Assembly (NCBI GenBank): GCA_902766325.1
Contig: CACXDF010000239.1
Span: 1 to 15,225, forward strand
Length of the DNA stretch: 15,225 bases
Source: an uncultured Eubacteriales bacterium
GTDB lineage: Bacteria > Bacillota > Clostridia > Christensenellales > DTU072
Direction: 5' to 3'
Shown here: piece after piece, positions 1 to 7,895 of the stretch
Position numbering within the stretch: position 1 is the first letter of the stretch
Layout: each line of letters begins with the position of its first letter
The notes under the pieces: model-generated
What the model was told of the DNA's origin: nothing
The model's input: the letters and a program-made list of their open reading frames with translations, nothing else
Database searches by the model: none
Translations under genes and position numbers: made by a program

Positions 1-1
1 C

Positions 2-1588
2 GAGGAAGGATGGGACGCGCTCGGCGCGGAAATGACCGACAGTAACTTTTATCTTACCGCCGACCTCGCGGACGGTGACTCTTTATCGGATATCGTGACC
101 GTGGATATGATCGGAGAAGGCGGCTCCGCGCTTTGTGATCTCGGCCCGACTCTTGACGCGGGACGGTACGATCTTGCGGTAACGCCTACGGGAAATGAAA
201 ATTACGACGTGACGATAGATCTCGGTTCGGAAGCCTTTTTGACGGTAAAAAGAAACCCGATCTCCGTTGTTTTGAACGTCGAAGACACGGTTTACGGCAC
301 GGCTTTCATCGCGCCGACCGTCGGACAAGGGATCGACGTGACGGGGTGGAAAGGAAGCGACAATGCCTCTTTGATTGGGGCGACGAACCTCCGCGTTTCT
401 TATGCGTCCGTGGGGGATACCGCCGATCGGTTTTCGGTCGCGAGCGGCGCGTGGACGACCGAGGTTCCTGTTAAGGCGGGAGAATACTACGTGGTCGCGG
501 AAATAAGCGGACTCAATAATTATGAAGACGCGACGGCCTGCAAAAAGTTTTCGATCGCAAAAAAAACGCTCACCGTTATCGTCGATGATAAAACCGTGAC
601 GTACGGAGAGGACGCGCCCGAATATATGGCCCGCCATATCGGTTTTGCTTATGAAGAAACGGTCTCCGATTTGGACGGAGAACTCGTTTTCGTCTGTGGC
701 TATGTACGTCGCGACGGCGTAGGTACGAAACCTATCGTTGCGAGCGGATTAACTTCCGCAAATTACGAGATCGAGTATATAGGCGGCGTATTGACCGTCA
801 AAGCGAAACCTATCGACGTTATCGCCGATAATAAGACGTCCGTTTTCGGCGATGCTCTTGTGCCTTTGACCGCGCAAGCGGATCTGATCGAGGGCGACGC
901 TGCCGAAGACGTTTACGTTCTTTCTTCCGCCGTAAAAAACGATAGCGCGGCCGGTGTGTACGCCATTGTCGTTACCGCCGTCGAAAATAAAAATTACGTT
1001 ATCACGCCGGTCGAGGGAACGTATACGATCGACGAACGAAAGACGACCTTGGCAAACGGCAGAACGCGATATTATAAAGAATTGATTGCGGAAGAAGCCG
1101 CGTCGGAAGAGGGAGTCGACGCGACCGTTCTTTTTAAGAACGCCGCCGCCGATCCTTCCGGGAGAAAGGAAGTCAAAATATACGTCGGCGACGTCGGCAT
1201 CACGTTCAACGCGTCTGCGATACAAACCGTTTCGGAACAGTCCGAAAGCAGAATAAGAGTCAAGGTCGACAAGGAAGAGATCGTAACGGCGGAAGTGTCT
1301 TTACCAAATTGCCGCGCCATCGTTACGATGCCTTTCGACGGGGCGGTTTCTTCCGAGAAAGAGGTTAAAGTTTTCCGTATAGGAGATGACGGCAAAAAAA
1401 CGACCGTAAGCGCTGTTTTTCGCGACGGCGTTATTACTTTCGATGCGGACGGTTCCGCCCGCTACGTCGTAACGTGCGGATACACGACCCGCACGATCGT
1501 GCGTATCGTCGCTGTCTGCGTCGCGGCGGCGCTCGTCATCGCCCTTTGCATACTTCTTTTCTTGAAAATCGAGAAAAAGAACAAATAA
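2..1588 (+). CDS. MBG-repeat surface protein with C-terminal membrane anchor (5' partial)
   Basis: The reading frame is open to the left edge, so this is the C-terminal part of a larger protein; the Met codon at 32 is not a convincing start because no Shine-Dalgarno precedes it and the frame continues upstream. Numbering from that Met, I see about three tandem MBG-type beta-sandwich repeats (about 70-176, 177-257 and 258-334) marked by recurring strands such as LTVIVDDKTVTYGED, IDVIADNKTSVFGD and GVLTVKAKP, and by NYxI strands ending each unit. A further beta-rich domain (about 335-485) resembles the last domain of many bacterial surface proteins. A hydrophobic TM (about 487-511) followed by IEKKNK gives an outside-facing protein held by a C-terminal anchor; there is no LPxTG sortase motif. 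MBG repeats are known from extracellular adhesin-like proteins; the ligand is unknown. No convincing terminator follows. Confidence 0.82.
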   Translation, partial: EEGWDALGAEMTDSNFYLTADLADGDSLSDIVTVDMIGEGGSALCDLGPTLDAGRYDLAVTPTGNENYDVTIDLGSEAFLTVKRNPISVVLNVEDTVYGTAFIAPTVGQGIDVTGWKGSDNASLIGATNLRVSYASVGDTADRFSVASGAWTTEVPVKAGEYYVVAEISGLNNYEDATACKKFSIAKKTLTVIVDDKTVTYGEDAPEYMARHIGFAYEETVSDLDGELVFVCGYVRRDGVGTKPIVASGLTSANYEIEYIGGVLTVKAKPIDVIADNKTSVFGDALVPLTAQADLIEGDAAEDVYVLSSAVKNDSAAGVYAIVVTAVENKNYVITPVEGTYTIDERKTTLANGRTRYYKELIAEEAASEEGVDATVLFKNAAADPSGRKEVKIYVGDVGITFNASAIQTVSEQSESRIRVKVDKEEIVTAEVSLPNCRAIVTMPFDGAVSSEKEVKVFRIGDDGKKTTVSAVFRDGVITFDADGSARYVVTCGYTTRTIVRIVAVCVAAALVIALCILLFLKIEKKNK

Positions 1589-1619
1589 AAAGACGGCGTT
1601 CCTTCCGTAAAAACTTTTA

Positions 1620-1654
1620 TTGTTAAATTAATATATTTGTGATATTATATTTAT
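1620..1654 (+). promoter_or_regulatory. Promoter of the helicase cluster, apparently giving a leaderless mRNA
   Basis: TTGTTA (1620-1625), a 17-bp spacer and TATTAT (1643-1648) form a good sigma-A-type promoter in an AT-rich gap. The expected start of transcription, about 7 bases after the -10, falls on or next to the A of the ATG at 1655. No Shine-Dalgarno-like purine run lies before that ATG, whereas most other genes here have one. The promoter is read from sequence; leaderless initiation is inferred. Confidence 0.6.
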
Positions 1655-4078
1655 ATGGCGGAAAAAGAGCGAACGTTGCGCGTAGAGGCCGAAAAGTGTT
1701 TTTTATCCTCGGAAAGCAGAGTTTTTAAAACGGAGCAATTCATAAAAGAGACCCGGCGGATGTCGGGCGCGGATGACTTTTTGTTCAAGATCGCCGAGGG
1801 GATATTATCGTCGCTACGTGATTTTTCGTTCGAAAGAGGAACGGAAAGCGCTTATTTCGCGTCCACGGAAGGAGGAGAACACTCCTTTTTGTTCCGTTTC
1901 GGCTGTCAGATAGATTCCGATTTGCCCTTGCTTACGAAGGATATCGTTTTTTTCCGATATATCGATCGAGAAAAGCGCAGCCGCACAAACGATCAACGCT
2001 TTATCGATTTTTTACTTTCTCATAAGCATTTTTTGTTGACCGTTCGTCCGATCAAAGATGATTTTTCGTCCGCCGAGTTTAAAAAAATATACCGTCTGTC
2101 GCATTCCGACACCGTCAATTTTCCGCTTCTCAACCGAGAACAGCGAAAGATCGTGACGACTGAGGACAAAAACGTCCTCGTGCAGGGAGTGGCCGGTAGC
2201 GGAAAAACAAATATCTGCATCGATAAGATCATCTACGCGGCAAGTCGGGATTATGCCGGAAGGGTTCTTTATTCCACTTTTTCGCGCGGACTTCTCGTAG
2301 ACACGAAGACCCGTGTGAATCTTTTTAAAAAGAATCTTTCCGAGTTCGTCCGTACGTACGAGGAAGGTCGGGTCGTCTTTTGCGATAAAAATCATCGCGC
2401 GGCCATCGAAAACCGCTTGGGTCTCCTTTTTACCGTCGACGGAGAAAAGGAGATCGTGGATAAGATCCGGTCCATCATTTCGTTTTTGGAAACGCAGGTC
2501 GATTACTTTTTGCTCGAAGATCTGTATAAAAAACATATCGGTGAAAAAGAGGTAACGGACGAAGCCTATTTTATCAAAGAATACGTGGGTAATCTCAAAA
2601 ACTATCGTTTGACGGGGATGCTGGATAAGTTGAAAGAGATCTCGTACGAAGTGATCTATAAAGAGATATTCGGCATGATCTACGGCAGGTACGACCCCGC
2701 CCGCCCCGCCCCCTGCATGACGAGAGAAGAGTATATCGAAGCGCGCAAAAACGATTTCGGTAAGGCGGAGAGCGACGCCATCTATTCCATCGCCGTCGAT
2801 TACGGAAAATTCATGGAAAGAGAAGGACTGGAAGATAATAATTCTATCAGTCGGAAATTGATCGAAAAGTGCGGACAACTTTATTCTCTTACCATTCTCG
2901 ACGAGGTGCAGGACTTTACGCAGGTCAATCTTTTCCTGTTCAAGAAGATATCTTTTCGCGTCTTTTGCGTAGGCGACGCTCTTCAGATGATCAACCCGTC
3001 TTATTTCGGTTTCGCTTATTTAAAAAGGCTTCTTTTTAAAGAAGACGAAGCGTCGGTGATCGAATTGAAGCACAACTACCGCAACAGCGAAAAAATAGAA
3101 AAAATCATCGAGTCGTTAGGAGAGATCAATCGTTCCCGGTTCGGAACGCACAGTTTCGTTCTGAAAGGACAAAGCGTGGAGAGCGGAACGCAAACGGCGG
3201 CGGCGTATGTGTACGGCGACCGCTTCGCAGAGCGGGTGGCGAAAGAAAACTTCGATAACTTTACCGTGGTCTGCTCGGGCGCGAAAGAAAAAGAAAGATT
3301 GAGAAAAATCCTGAAAAAGCAGGAGATACTGACCGTCTCCGAGATCAAAGGACTGGAGCGGGAAGCCGTTCTTCTTTATAACGTCCTTTCCGACAACGAA
3401 GAGAGGTGGAAAGCTCTCGAAAGAAACTCGGTCAATCGCAAGACGGCGGACGAGAATTCCGTTTATCGATATTATTTTAACCTCTTTTACGTCGGCGTAT
3501 CCCGCGCAAAGCAATATTTGTACGTGGCGGAAAATAAGGACGTGCCGCTGTTTTCGAATTTTTTTAAGAACAATTTCGAGAAAAAAAGCGGAGAAGAGGC
3601 GATCAAACAACTCTCCGAAGTGGTGCGCAGGATCGAGGTGGATCAGGACGAGATCATTGAACGGACGATGCAGTTCGTACGGCTCGGACAGTACGACAAC
3701 GCTCGCTTTTTGGCGGATAAGATCGAAGACGACGCCTTGCGCCGCGCTTATAATAATCGTATCGACGTCAACGAAGAATTTATTCGTCGCGGCGCTTATC
3801 GAGACGCGGGGATAAAGTACTGGCAACTGGGCATGACCGACGACGCGAAAGAAATGTTCTCTTTATCGGGAGACGAAACGTTGGCAGAATTGGTGGACGC
3901 CATAACGCAGGGGAATGCCGGAACGCTGGACGCGAGCGTCGTAAAGTTTTATCCCGATCTTACGGAGAACGAAGGGGCGCGCGCGCTCATTCTTCGCGTC
4001 CTGGAAACCGACCTTGCGCGCCTCGCCGAAAATCAAAAAGAAATCAACCGAAAATTCAAACGGAATAAAGGAAGGTAA
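1655..4078 (+). CDS. SF1 UvrD/Rep-like helicase with helical-repeat C-terminal tail
   Basis: This 807-residue protein carries the core motifs of a superfamily 1 helicase: a Q-motif-like stretch LLNREQRKIV (158-167), Walker A GVAGSGKT (178-185), Walker B DEVQD (416-420), a motif III region GDALQMINP (440-448), HNYRNS (473-478), KGLE (565-568) and motif VI-like YVGVSRAK (612-619), with the usual arginines present. It should be an ATP-driven cytosolic translocase or helicase. Residues 1-155 are an unrecognised N-terminal domain. Residues about 665-745 look like TPR-like helical pairs (QYDNARFLADKIEDD, AYRDAGIKYWQLGMTDDAKEMF), unusual for a housekeeping UvrD, PcrA or Rep. HelD-like RNA-polymerase factors share this general helicase type, but the layout does not fit HelD well. 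The ATG at 1655 lacks a ribosome site; a TTG at 1676 behind a weak AAAGAG is the alternative start. It leads a tight cluster with the next three genes. Confidence 0.88.
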   Translation: MAEKERTLRVEAEKCFLSSESRVFKTEQFIKETRRMSGADDFLFKIAEGILSSLRDFSFERGTESAYFASTEGGEHSFLFRFGCQIDSDLPLLTKDIVFFRYIDREKRSRTNDQRFIDFLLSHKHFLLTVRPIKDDFSSAEFKKIYRLSHSDTVNFPLLNREQRKIVTTEDKNVLVQGVAGSGKTNICIDKIIYAASRDYAGRVLYSTFSRGLLVDTKTRVNLFKKNLSEFVRTYEEGRVVFCDKNHRAAIENRLGLLFTVDGEKEIVDKIRSIISFLETQVDYFLLEDLYKKHIGEKEVTDEAYFIKEYVGNLKNYRLTGMLDKLKEISYEVIYKEIFGMIYGRYDPARPAPCMTREEYIEARKNDFGKAESDAIYSIAVDYGKFMEREGLEDNNSISRKLIEKCGQLYSLTILDEVQDFTQVNLFLFKKISFRVFCVGDALQMINPSYFGFAYLKRLLFKEDEASVIELKHNYRNSEKIEKIIESLGEINRSRFGTHSFVLKGQSVESGTQTAAAYVYGDRFAERVAKENFDNFTVVCSGAKEKERLRKILKKQEILTVSEIKGLEREAVLLYNVLSDNEERWKALERNSVNRKTADENSVYRYYFNLFYVGVSRAKQYLYVAENKDVPLFSNFFKNNFEKKSGEEAIKQLSEVVRRIEVDQDEIIERTMQFVRLGQYDNARFLADKIEDDALRRAYNNRIDVNEEFIRRGAYRDAGIKYWQLGMTDDAKEMFSLSGDETLAELVDAITQGNAGTLDASVVKFYPDLTENEGARALILRVLETDLARLAENQKEINRKFKRNKGR

Positions 4079-4081
4079 AGT

Positions 4082-4798
4082 ATGGACAAGACAGAAGACT
4101 TAAAGACTCTTATCGACGCTTTTATCGGCTACAGGGATCTGCTGACACCCATTCAAAGCGGTCTTTCGGACTTTTTGGAAACCTATAACGGAGTGCGGGA
4201 CGACATCGAAAAACTGAATTCCGCTTTCGACGGGAGCGCGCAGAGCAATCTGCAATCGATCGCAAAGACGCTGGCATCCCAAGCGGAAAAAAGTACCGAC
4301 CTTTCTTCCCGAATAGAGCAATTCGCCAAGGCGACGACCAAGTACGTGTCGCAGATAGACAATCTGGTCGCCCTTTTGGAGAGGACGGAGCAAAAGATCG
4401 CCGCCATCAACGAGATCGAAGGAAAGGCTTCCGAACAGATCAAAAAACTGGACGCAGTGATAGAAGAAAAGAAAATAAACTATAATCTACGCGATTTGCA
4501 GCGTTCTCTCGAAGGATACGACAACAACGTAAAAAAGGTAAGCGACTTTATTAACAAGGACGTAGCCGAAGTTCTCAGCGAAAACGCCCGTAAGATCGAC
4601 GCGATCAAGCAGGGCGAAGAAAGTTTGGGGAAGGAACTCGCCGAAGAACGCGCGTCGGTGAGCGCTCTTCTGGAATCCTCGCAAAAGAACGCCGAGCTCT
4701 TGAAAAAGATCGCCGAAACGGGCGACGTCAACGAAGAATATATCTACACCGTCATTGATAAGTGGGCGGTCTCGAGAAAGGTGAAGATCAAGAAGTAA
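4082..4798 (+). CDS. Soluble coiled-coil protein of the helicase cluster
   Basis: A 238-residue protein that I cannot assign to a family. Most of it (about 25-212) is a charged, Ala/Leu/Ile-heptad-rich helix pattern typical of long coiled coils, with weak breaks near 50-55 and 130-137. There is no signal peptide or TM segment, so it is cytosolic. The last 25 residues (VNEEYIYTVIDKWAV, then a basic end) look like a separate short structured tail. The start is well supported by AAGGAAGG (4068-4075), 6 bases before the ATG. It lies 3 bases after the helicase stop and 1 base before the next start, so co-translation with both is likely. A scaffold or adaptor between the helicase and the membrane protein is a reasonable guess, but only a guess. 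Confidence 0.8.
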   Translation: MDKTEDLKTLIDAFIGYRDLLTPIQSGLSDFLETYNGVRDDIEKLNSAFDGSAQSNLQSIAKTLASQAEKSTDLSSRIEQFAKATTKYVSQIDNLVALLERTEQKIAAINEIEGKASEQIKKLDAVIEEKKINYNLRDLQRSLEGYDNNVKKVSDFINKDVAEVLSENARKIDAIKQGEESLGKELAEERASVSALLESSQKNAELLKKIAETGDVNEEYIYTVIDKWAVSRKVKIKK

Positions 4799-4799
4799 A

Positions 4800-7613
4800 A
4801 TGAACGAGAGAGCAAAGAGACTGCTTGCGGCTGTCAAAAAGGACGACCTTGCCGCATTCAAAAAGGAATTCGACAAAGACACCGAAAAGTATTCTTTCGG
4901 TCGCTTTCCTTTGCTCAGCCTTTGCTACTTGTACGGCAGTTTCAAGATCGCCTTGACTTATGAAAGAAAGCTCCTTGCACTTTCTCGCTACACGATCGTC
5001 GAGGAAGACAGAGAAAGTTATTATTTGTTCAGGAAAAAAGCGCGCCGCGTTTTACGGCTGTACGTCGGGACTGAAAAAACGGTTTCGCCCCTCGTTATGC
5101 TCGCCGTACTCGGTCGGCACGACAGCCTGAAAGCGCTGTACCCGTCCGCGTATAAGGACGACGCCGTAAGAAGGGAGATAGCATACGCGGAAGAAACGCT
5201 GTACGACAGTCCTGTCGAATACGGCAAAAACAAGATCCGTATTCGTCGCCAAAAAATGGGCGCGAGAGAAAAGGCGACGGTCTTATCCGCCTGCGCGATG
5301 GCGTTGGTAATGATCGCTTGCTCTCTTGTCGGATACTTTTTTATACCGAACGATCGAGGGACGGAAGCGGAGCCCGTCGTTTTATCAAACGGGAAACAAC
5401 TGGAACTCGCGATGAAGAACGAGGGCTTTTATTCTTTGTCCGGCGACGTGGAAACGCCTATGGAAAGCATAAGCGAATTCAAAGGAACGCTGAACGGTAA
5501 CGGTCATAAGGTGACGCTTACCGGTAACGCGGGCGCCGTCTTAGGTAAGACGGAAGGCACGATCAAGGACGTGGAATTCGTCGTTGACGTCGGAGAAAAA
5601 GAAGTCGCCGACAGTACTGCGTTTTTTATTTCGGAAAACGTCGGGCTGCTCGAAAACGTGACGCTTACGATCAAAGGAAAGATCGTCGTGAAAAGTAAAG
5701 AAACGGAAGAAGAAAACAAAGAGACTCTTTACGTTTCCGCTTTTTGCGGCAAGAACAGCGGCACGATAACGGGATGCAACGTAAAGTGCGATCTGATCGC
5801 GGAAAATGCAGACGGCAGAAACGCATATATATCCGCTTTGGTATCCGAAAACAGCGGAACGGTAACCCAATGTCAAGTAAGCGGTTCGATCGCGTCCGAC
5901 ACGGCCGATCTCGCCGGCGTTGTCGCCGAAAATGAGGCGGAAGGAAAGGTAACGAATTGTGAAAGTGCTCTTACCTTGTCGCAATCGTCGGAAAGAAAAG
6001 GCTGGTCGCCGAACGTCTCGGGCGTGTGTTTGCATAATTACGGCGCGGTGTCGGATTGTTCTTTCACCGGATCCGCTTCCGCAAACTGCAAAGTCAGCGT
6101 AGCGGACGAGACCGAAGAAGAACAACAGCAGGAGATCGTATACCTCGGCGGCGTCGCGTGCATCAACGAAGGCACGGTGGAAAACTGTTCGTTCGACGGC
6201 GAAATCGTCGGGAAGTCGCAAGGCGCGTCCGTTTATCTCGGAGGCATTGTTTCTTTGAACACGAATAGCATCGTCGGATGTTCTTCTTCCGGAAAGATCG
6301 AAACGAAGGCAAAAGAAGCCCGCTCTTTTGTCGGCGGGATCGCCGGGATCAATTTTTACGGAAACGATGATAAAAGTTATCGGTTCGGCAAGGTCGAAAA
6401 CGCGGTTTCTTCAGTCGAAATAAAATCTTCTTCCGAGGATGCGAACGACGTTAACGTCGGCGGATTGGTCGGCTTTAATAATTCCGGGATCGTAACGGGC
6501 GGAGAGACTTCGGCTCGGATCGAAAGCGACGCCGCGCGATTTTATCTTGGGGGCGCGGTCGGTTGCAGTACTATGCAAAATACACTTTATTTTTATTCTT
6601 CCTATTTGGGAGTGTTTGGTGTCAAGTCAACGGCTTCGGTCGTTGCGCTCGGAGATGCCGAACAAGAAAACTATATGGGCGGCATCGCCGGAGCGACCAC
6701 CGTCGGTTTGAGCGGTTGCGAATATAACGGCGTTTTGAAAGGGAAGAACAACGTTCTTGTCGGCGGCATAGCCGGTCTGGGAAGATACTCTATCGAAAGT
6801 TGTTCCGCAACCTCTGAGATCGAAGTAAACGATAAGGCTTACGTCGGCGGGATTGTGGGCGCCGGAGACGGAAGCGTCTCCAATTGCGTTTCTTCGCTGA
6901 CAGCTACCGTAAGAGACGAGTGCTTTGTGGGCGGAACGGTCGCCGTGAGTTCTTATCAAAGCGGCGCGTCCGTTACCGGGTGCGACGCGACCGTTTCGGT
7001 CAATGCCGGCAATAAGGTCACGGCGGGAGGCATCGCGGGCCGGTCGTCCGTGGCGATCGGTGCCTGCAAAGCGGAAGGCCGTTTATCCGGCGGATCGGAA
7101 AGCGTCGTCGGGGGACTGGTCGGCAGCAGTACGGGCGGTATCGTAAGATCTTCTTATTCGTCCGTAAAGATCATATCCGGGGACTCTTCCGTCTTGGGTG
7201 GCCTGGTCGGAAATAACGATCAGGGGAAAGCCGGTTATTGTTTTTCCGCTTGCGAATTGACGGCGGGAGAAAGTTCTTTCGTCGGCGGAGCGATCGGAAG
7301 CGCGGACGGCGCTTGGGTAAAATCTACTTACGAGTTCAAAGACACAAACAGAGAAAGCGCCAGGCAATACTGTATCAGGATGTACGGAGACGATAGCAAA
7401 ACAGAAGAGATTTTGGAACAAAGTTTGTCGAACAACGCCTATTATTACAAAAATTCTTACGTCGGAACGGGCGTCAGAGCGTTTGGAAGAATAAAAGATT
7501 ACGACGATGCGCCGGAAGAAGCCTACGACCTGCAAGCAGCGGCTTATTCCACCGAAGCGGAAATGAAACAGAGCGAAATTTACAAGGAGGTATACAAAGA
7601 TGAAGCTAAGTAA
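4800..7613 (+). CDS. Single-pass membrane protein: cytosolic helical domain, TM, GLUG-type beta-helix ectodomain
   Basis: The 937-residue product has three parts. Residues 1-155 are cytosolic and helical, with ankyrin-like phrases (AKRLLAAVKKDDLAAFKKEF, SPLVMLAVLGRHDSLKALYP), ending in a strongly basic stretch. Residues about 159-182 form one TM segment, and the positive-inside rule places the N-terminus in the cytosol. Residues 186-937 are outside: a run of GLUG-like repeats of the form GGIxGxNxGxVxNCxxxG, expected to fold as a right-handed beta-helix. At least eleven repeats carry a Cys at the same place (for example TQCQVSG, ENCSFDG, SNCVSSL). GLUG repeats are known from surface adhesins, but here the anchor is N-terminal and joined to a cytosolic domain, which suggests signalling or a bridge to the cytosolic partners encoded upstream. 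There is no strong ribosome site; translation is probably coupled to the preceding gene, whose stop is 1 base away. The ligand is unknown. Confidence 0.82.
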   Translation: MNERAKRLLAAVKKDDLAAFKKEFDKDTEKYSFGRFPLLSLCYLYGSFKIALTYERKLLALSRYTIVEEDRESYYLFRKKARRVLRLYVGTEKTVSPLVMLAVLGRHDSLKALYPSAYKDDAVRREIAYAEETLYDSPVEYGKNKIRIRRQKMGAREKATVLSACAMALVMIACSLVGYFFIPNDRGTEAEPVVLSNGKQLELAMKNEGFYSLSGDVETPMESISEFKGTLNGNGHKVTLTGNAGAVLGKTEGTIKDVEFVVDVGEKEVADSTAFFISENVGLLENVTLTIKGKIVVKSKETEEENKETLYVSAFCGKNSGTITGCNVKCDLIAENADGRNAYISALVSENSGTVTQCQVSGSIASDTADLAGVVAENEAEGKVTNCESALTLSQSSERKGWSPNVSGVCLHNYGAVSDCSFTGSASANCKVSVADETEEEQQQEIVYLGGVACINEGTVENCSFDGEIVGKSQGASVYLGGIVSLNTNSIVGCSSSGKIETKAKEARSFVGGIAGINFYGNDDKSYRFGKVENAVSSVEIKSSSEDANDVNVGGLVGFNNSGIVTGGETSARIESDAARFYLGGAVGCSTMQNTLYFYSSYLGVFGVKSTASVVALGDAEQENYMGGIAGATTVGLSGCEYNGVLKGKNNVLVGGIAGLGRYSIESCSATSEIEVNDKAYVGGIVGAGDGSVSNCVSSLTATVRDECFVGGTVAVSSYQSGASVTGCDATVSVNAGNKVTAGGIAGRSSVAIGACKAEGRLSGGSESVVGGLVGSSTGGIVRSSYSSVKIISGDSSVLGGLVGNNDQGKAGYCFSACELTAGESSFVGGAIGSADGAWVKSTYEFKDTNRESARQYCIRMYGDDSKTEEILEQSLSNNAYYYKNSYVGTGVRAFGRIKDYDDAPEEAYDLQAAAYSTEAEMKQSEIYKEVYKDEAK

Positions 7614-7821
7614 AGGAATGCTCGTTTATCTTATCGTGATGGCTGTGACCATTTTGTTCGATCTCGTCTTTGCGGGAATGACGACCTGGGTGCTGGTCGG
7701 GAAGGTCGGCGGAGCGTTTTTCGTGCCGGAATGGTTCTTTCCGCTGTGCATCGCGGCCGCTGCCGTGAACGGGGCGTTTTTTGTATTTACGATCGTGTTT
7801 TTCGCAATAAAAAGAAAATAA
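7600..7821 (+). CDS. Small two-TM membrane protein
   Basis: The 73-residue product is almost wholly hydrophobic: TM1 at about 6-33 and TM2 at about 46-70, joined by a short loop GKVGGAFFVPEW and ending in the basic KRK. An excellent ribosome site AAGGAGG (7584-7590) lies 9 bases before the ATG, inside the end of the upstream gene, and the two genes overlap by 14 bases. This supports a real gene co-expressed with the 937-residue membrane protein. No family is recognised. It could be a membrane partner or chaperone of the neighbouring ectodomain protein. Confidence 0.78.
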   Translation: MKLSKGMLVYLIVMAVTILFDLVFAGMTTWVLVGKVGGAFFVPEWFFPLCIAAAAVNGAFFVFTIVFFAIKRK

Positions 7822-7827
7822 TGTCCA

Positions 7828-7856
7828 TTGACAAAACAAATAATTAGAATTATAAT
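7828..7856 (+). promoter_or_regulatory. Consensus promoter of the LRR protein gene
   Basis: TTGACA (7828-7833), exactly 17 bp, then TATAAT (7851-7856): both hexamers match the sigma-A consensus perfectly. Transcription should start near 7863, giving a leader of about 33 bases with the ribosome site AGGAGG (7883-7888) 7 bases before the ATG at 7896. The promoter begins 6 bases after the preceding stop codon and no terminator separates them, so read-through from the upstream cluster is also possible. Confidence 0.85.
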
Positions 7857-7895
7857 TCATAATGTTTATTGTGATTTCCCATAGGAGGACGTCGG

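Noticed and set aside
1589..1615. Possible terminator after the MBG gene (ACGG...CCGT)
   Set aside because: The stem is only 4 bp and no T run follows directly, so it is too weak to call.
1655..4078. Helicase as housekeeping PcrA/UvrD or as HelD
   Set aside because: The N-terminal 155 residues and the helical-repeat tail do not fit UvrD/PcrA, and the layout does not fit HelD, although a distant HelD relation cannot be excluded by eye.
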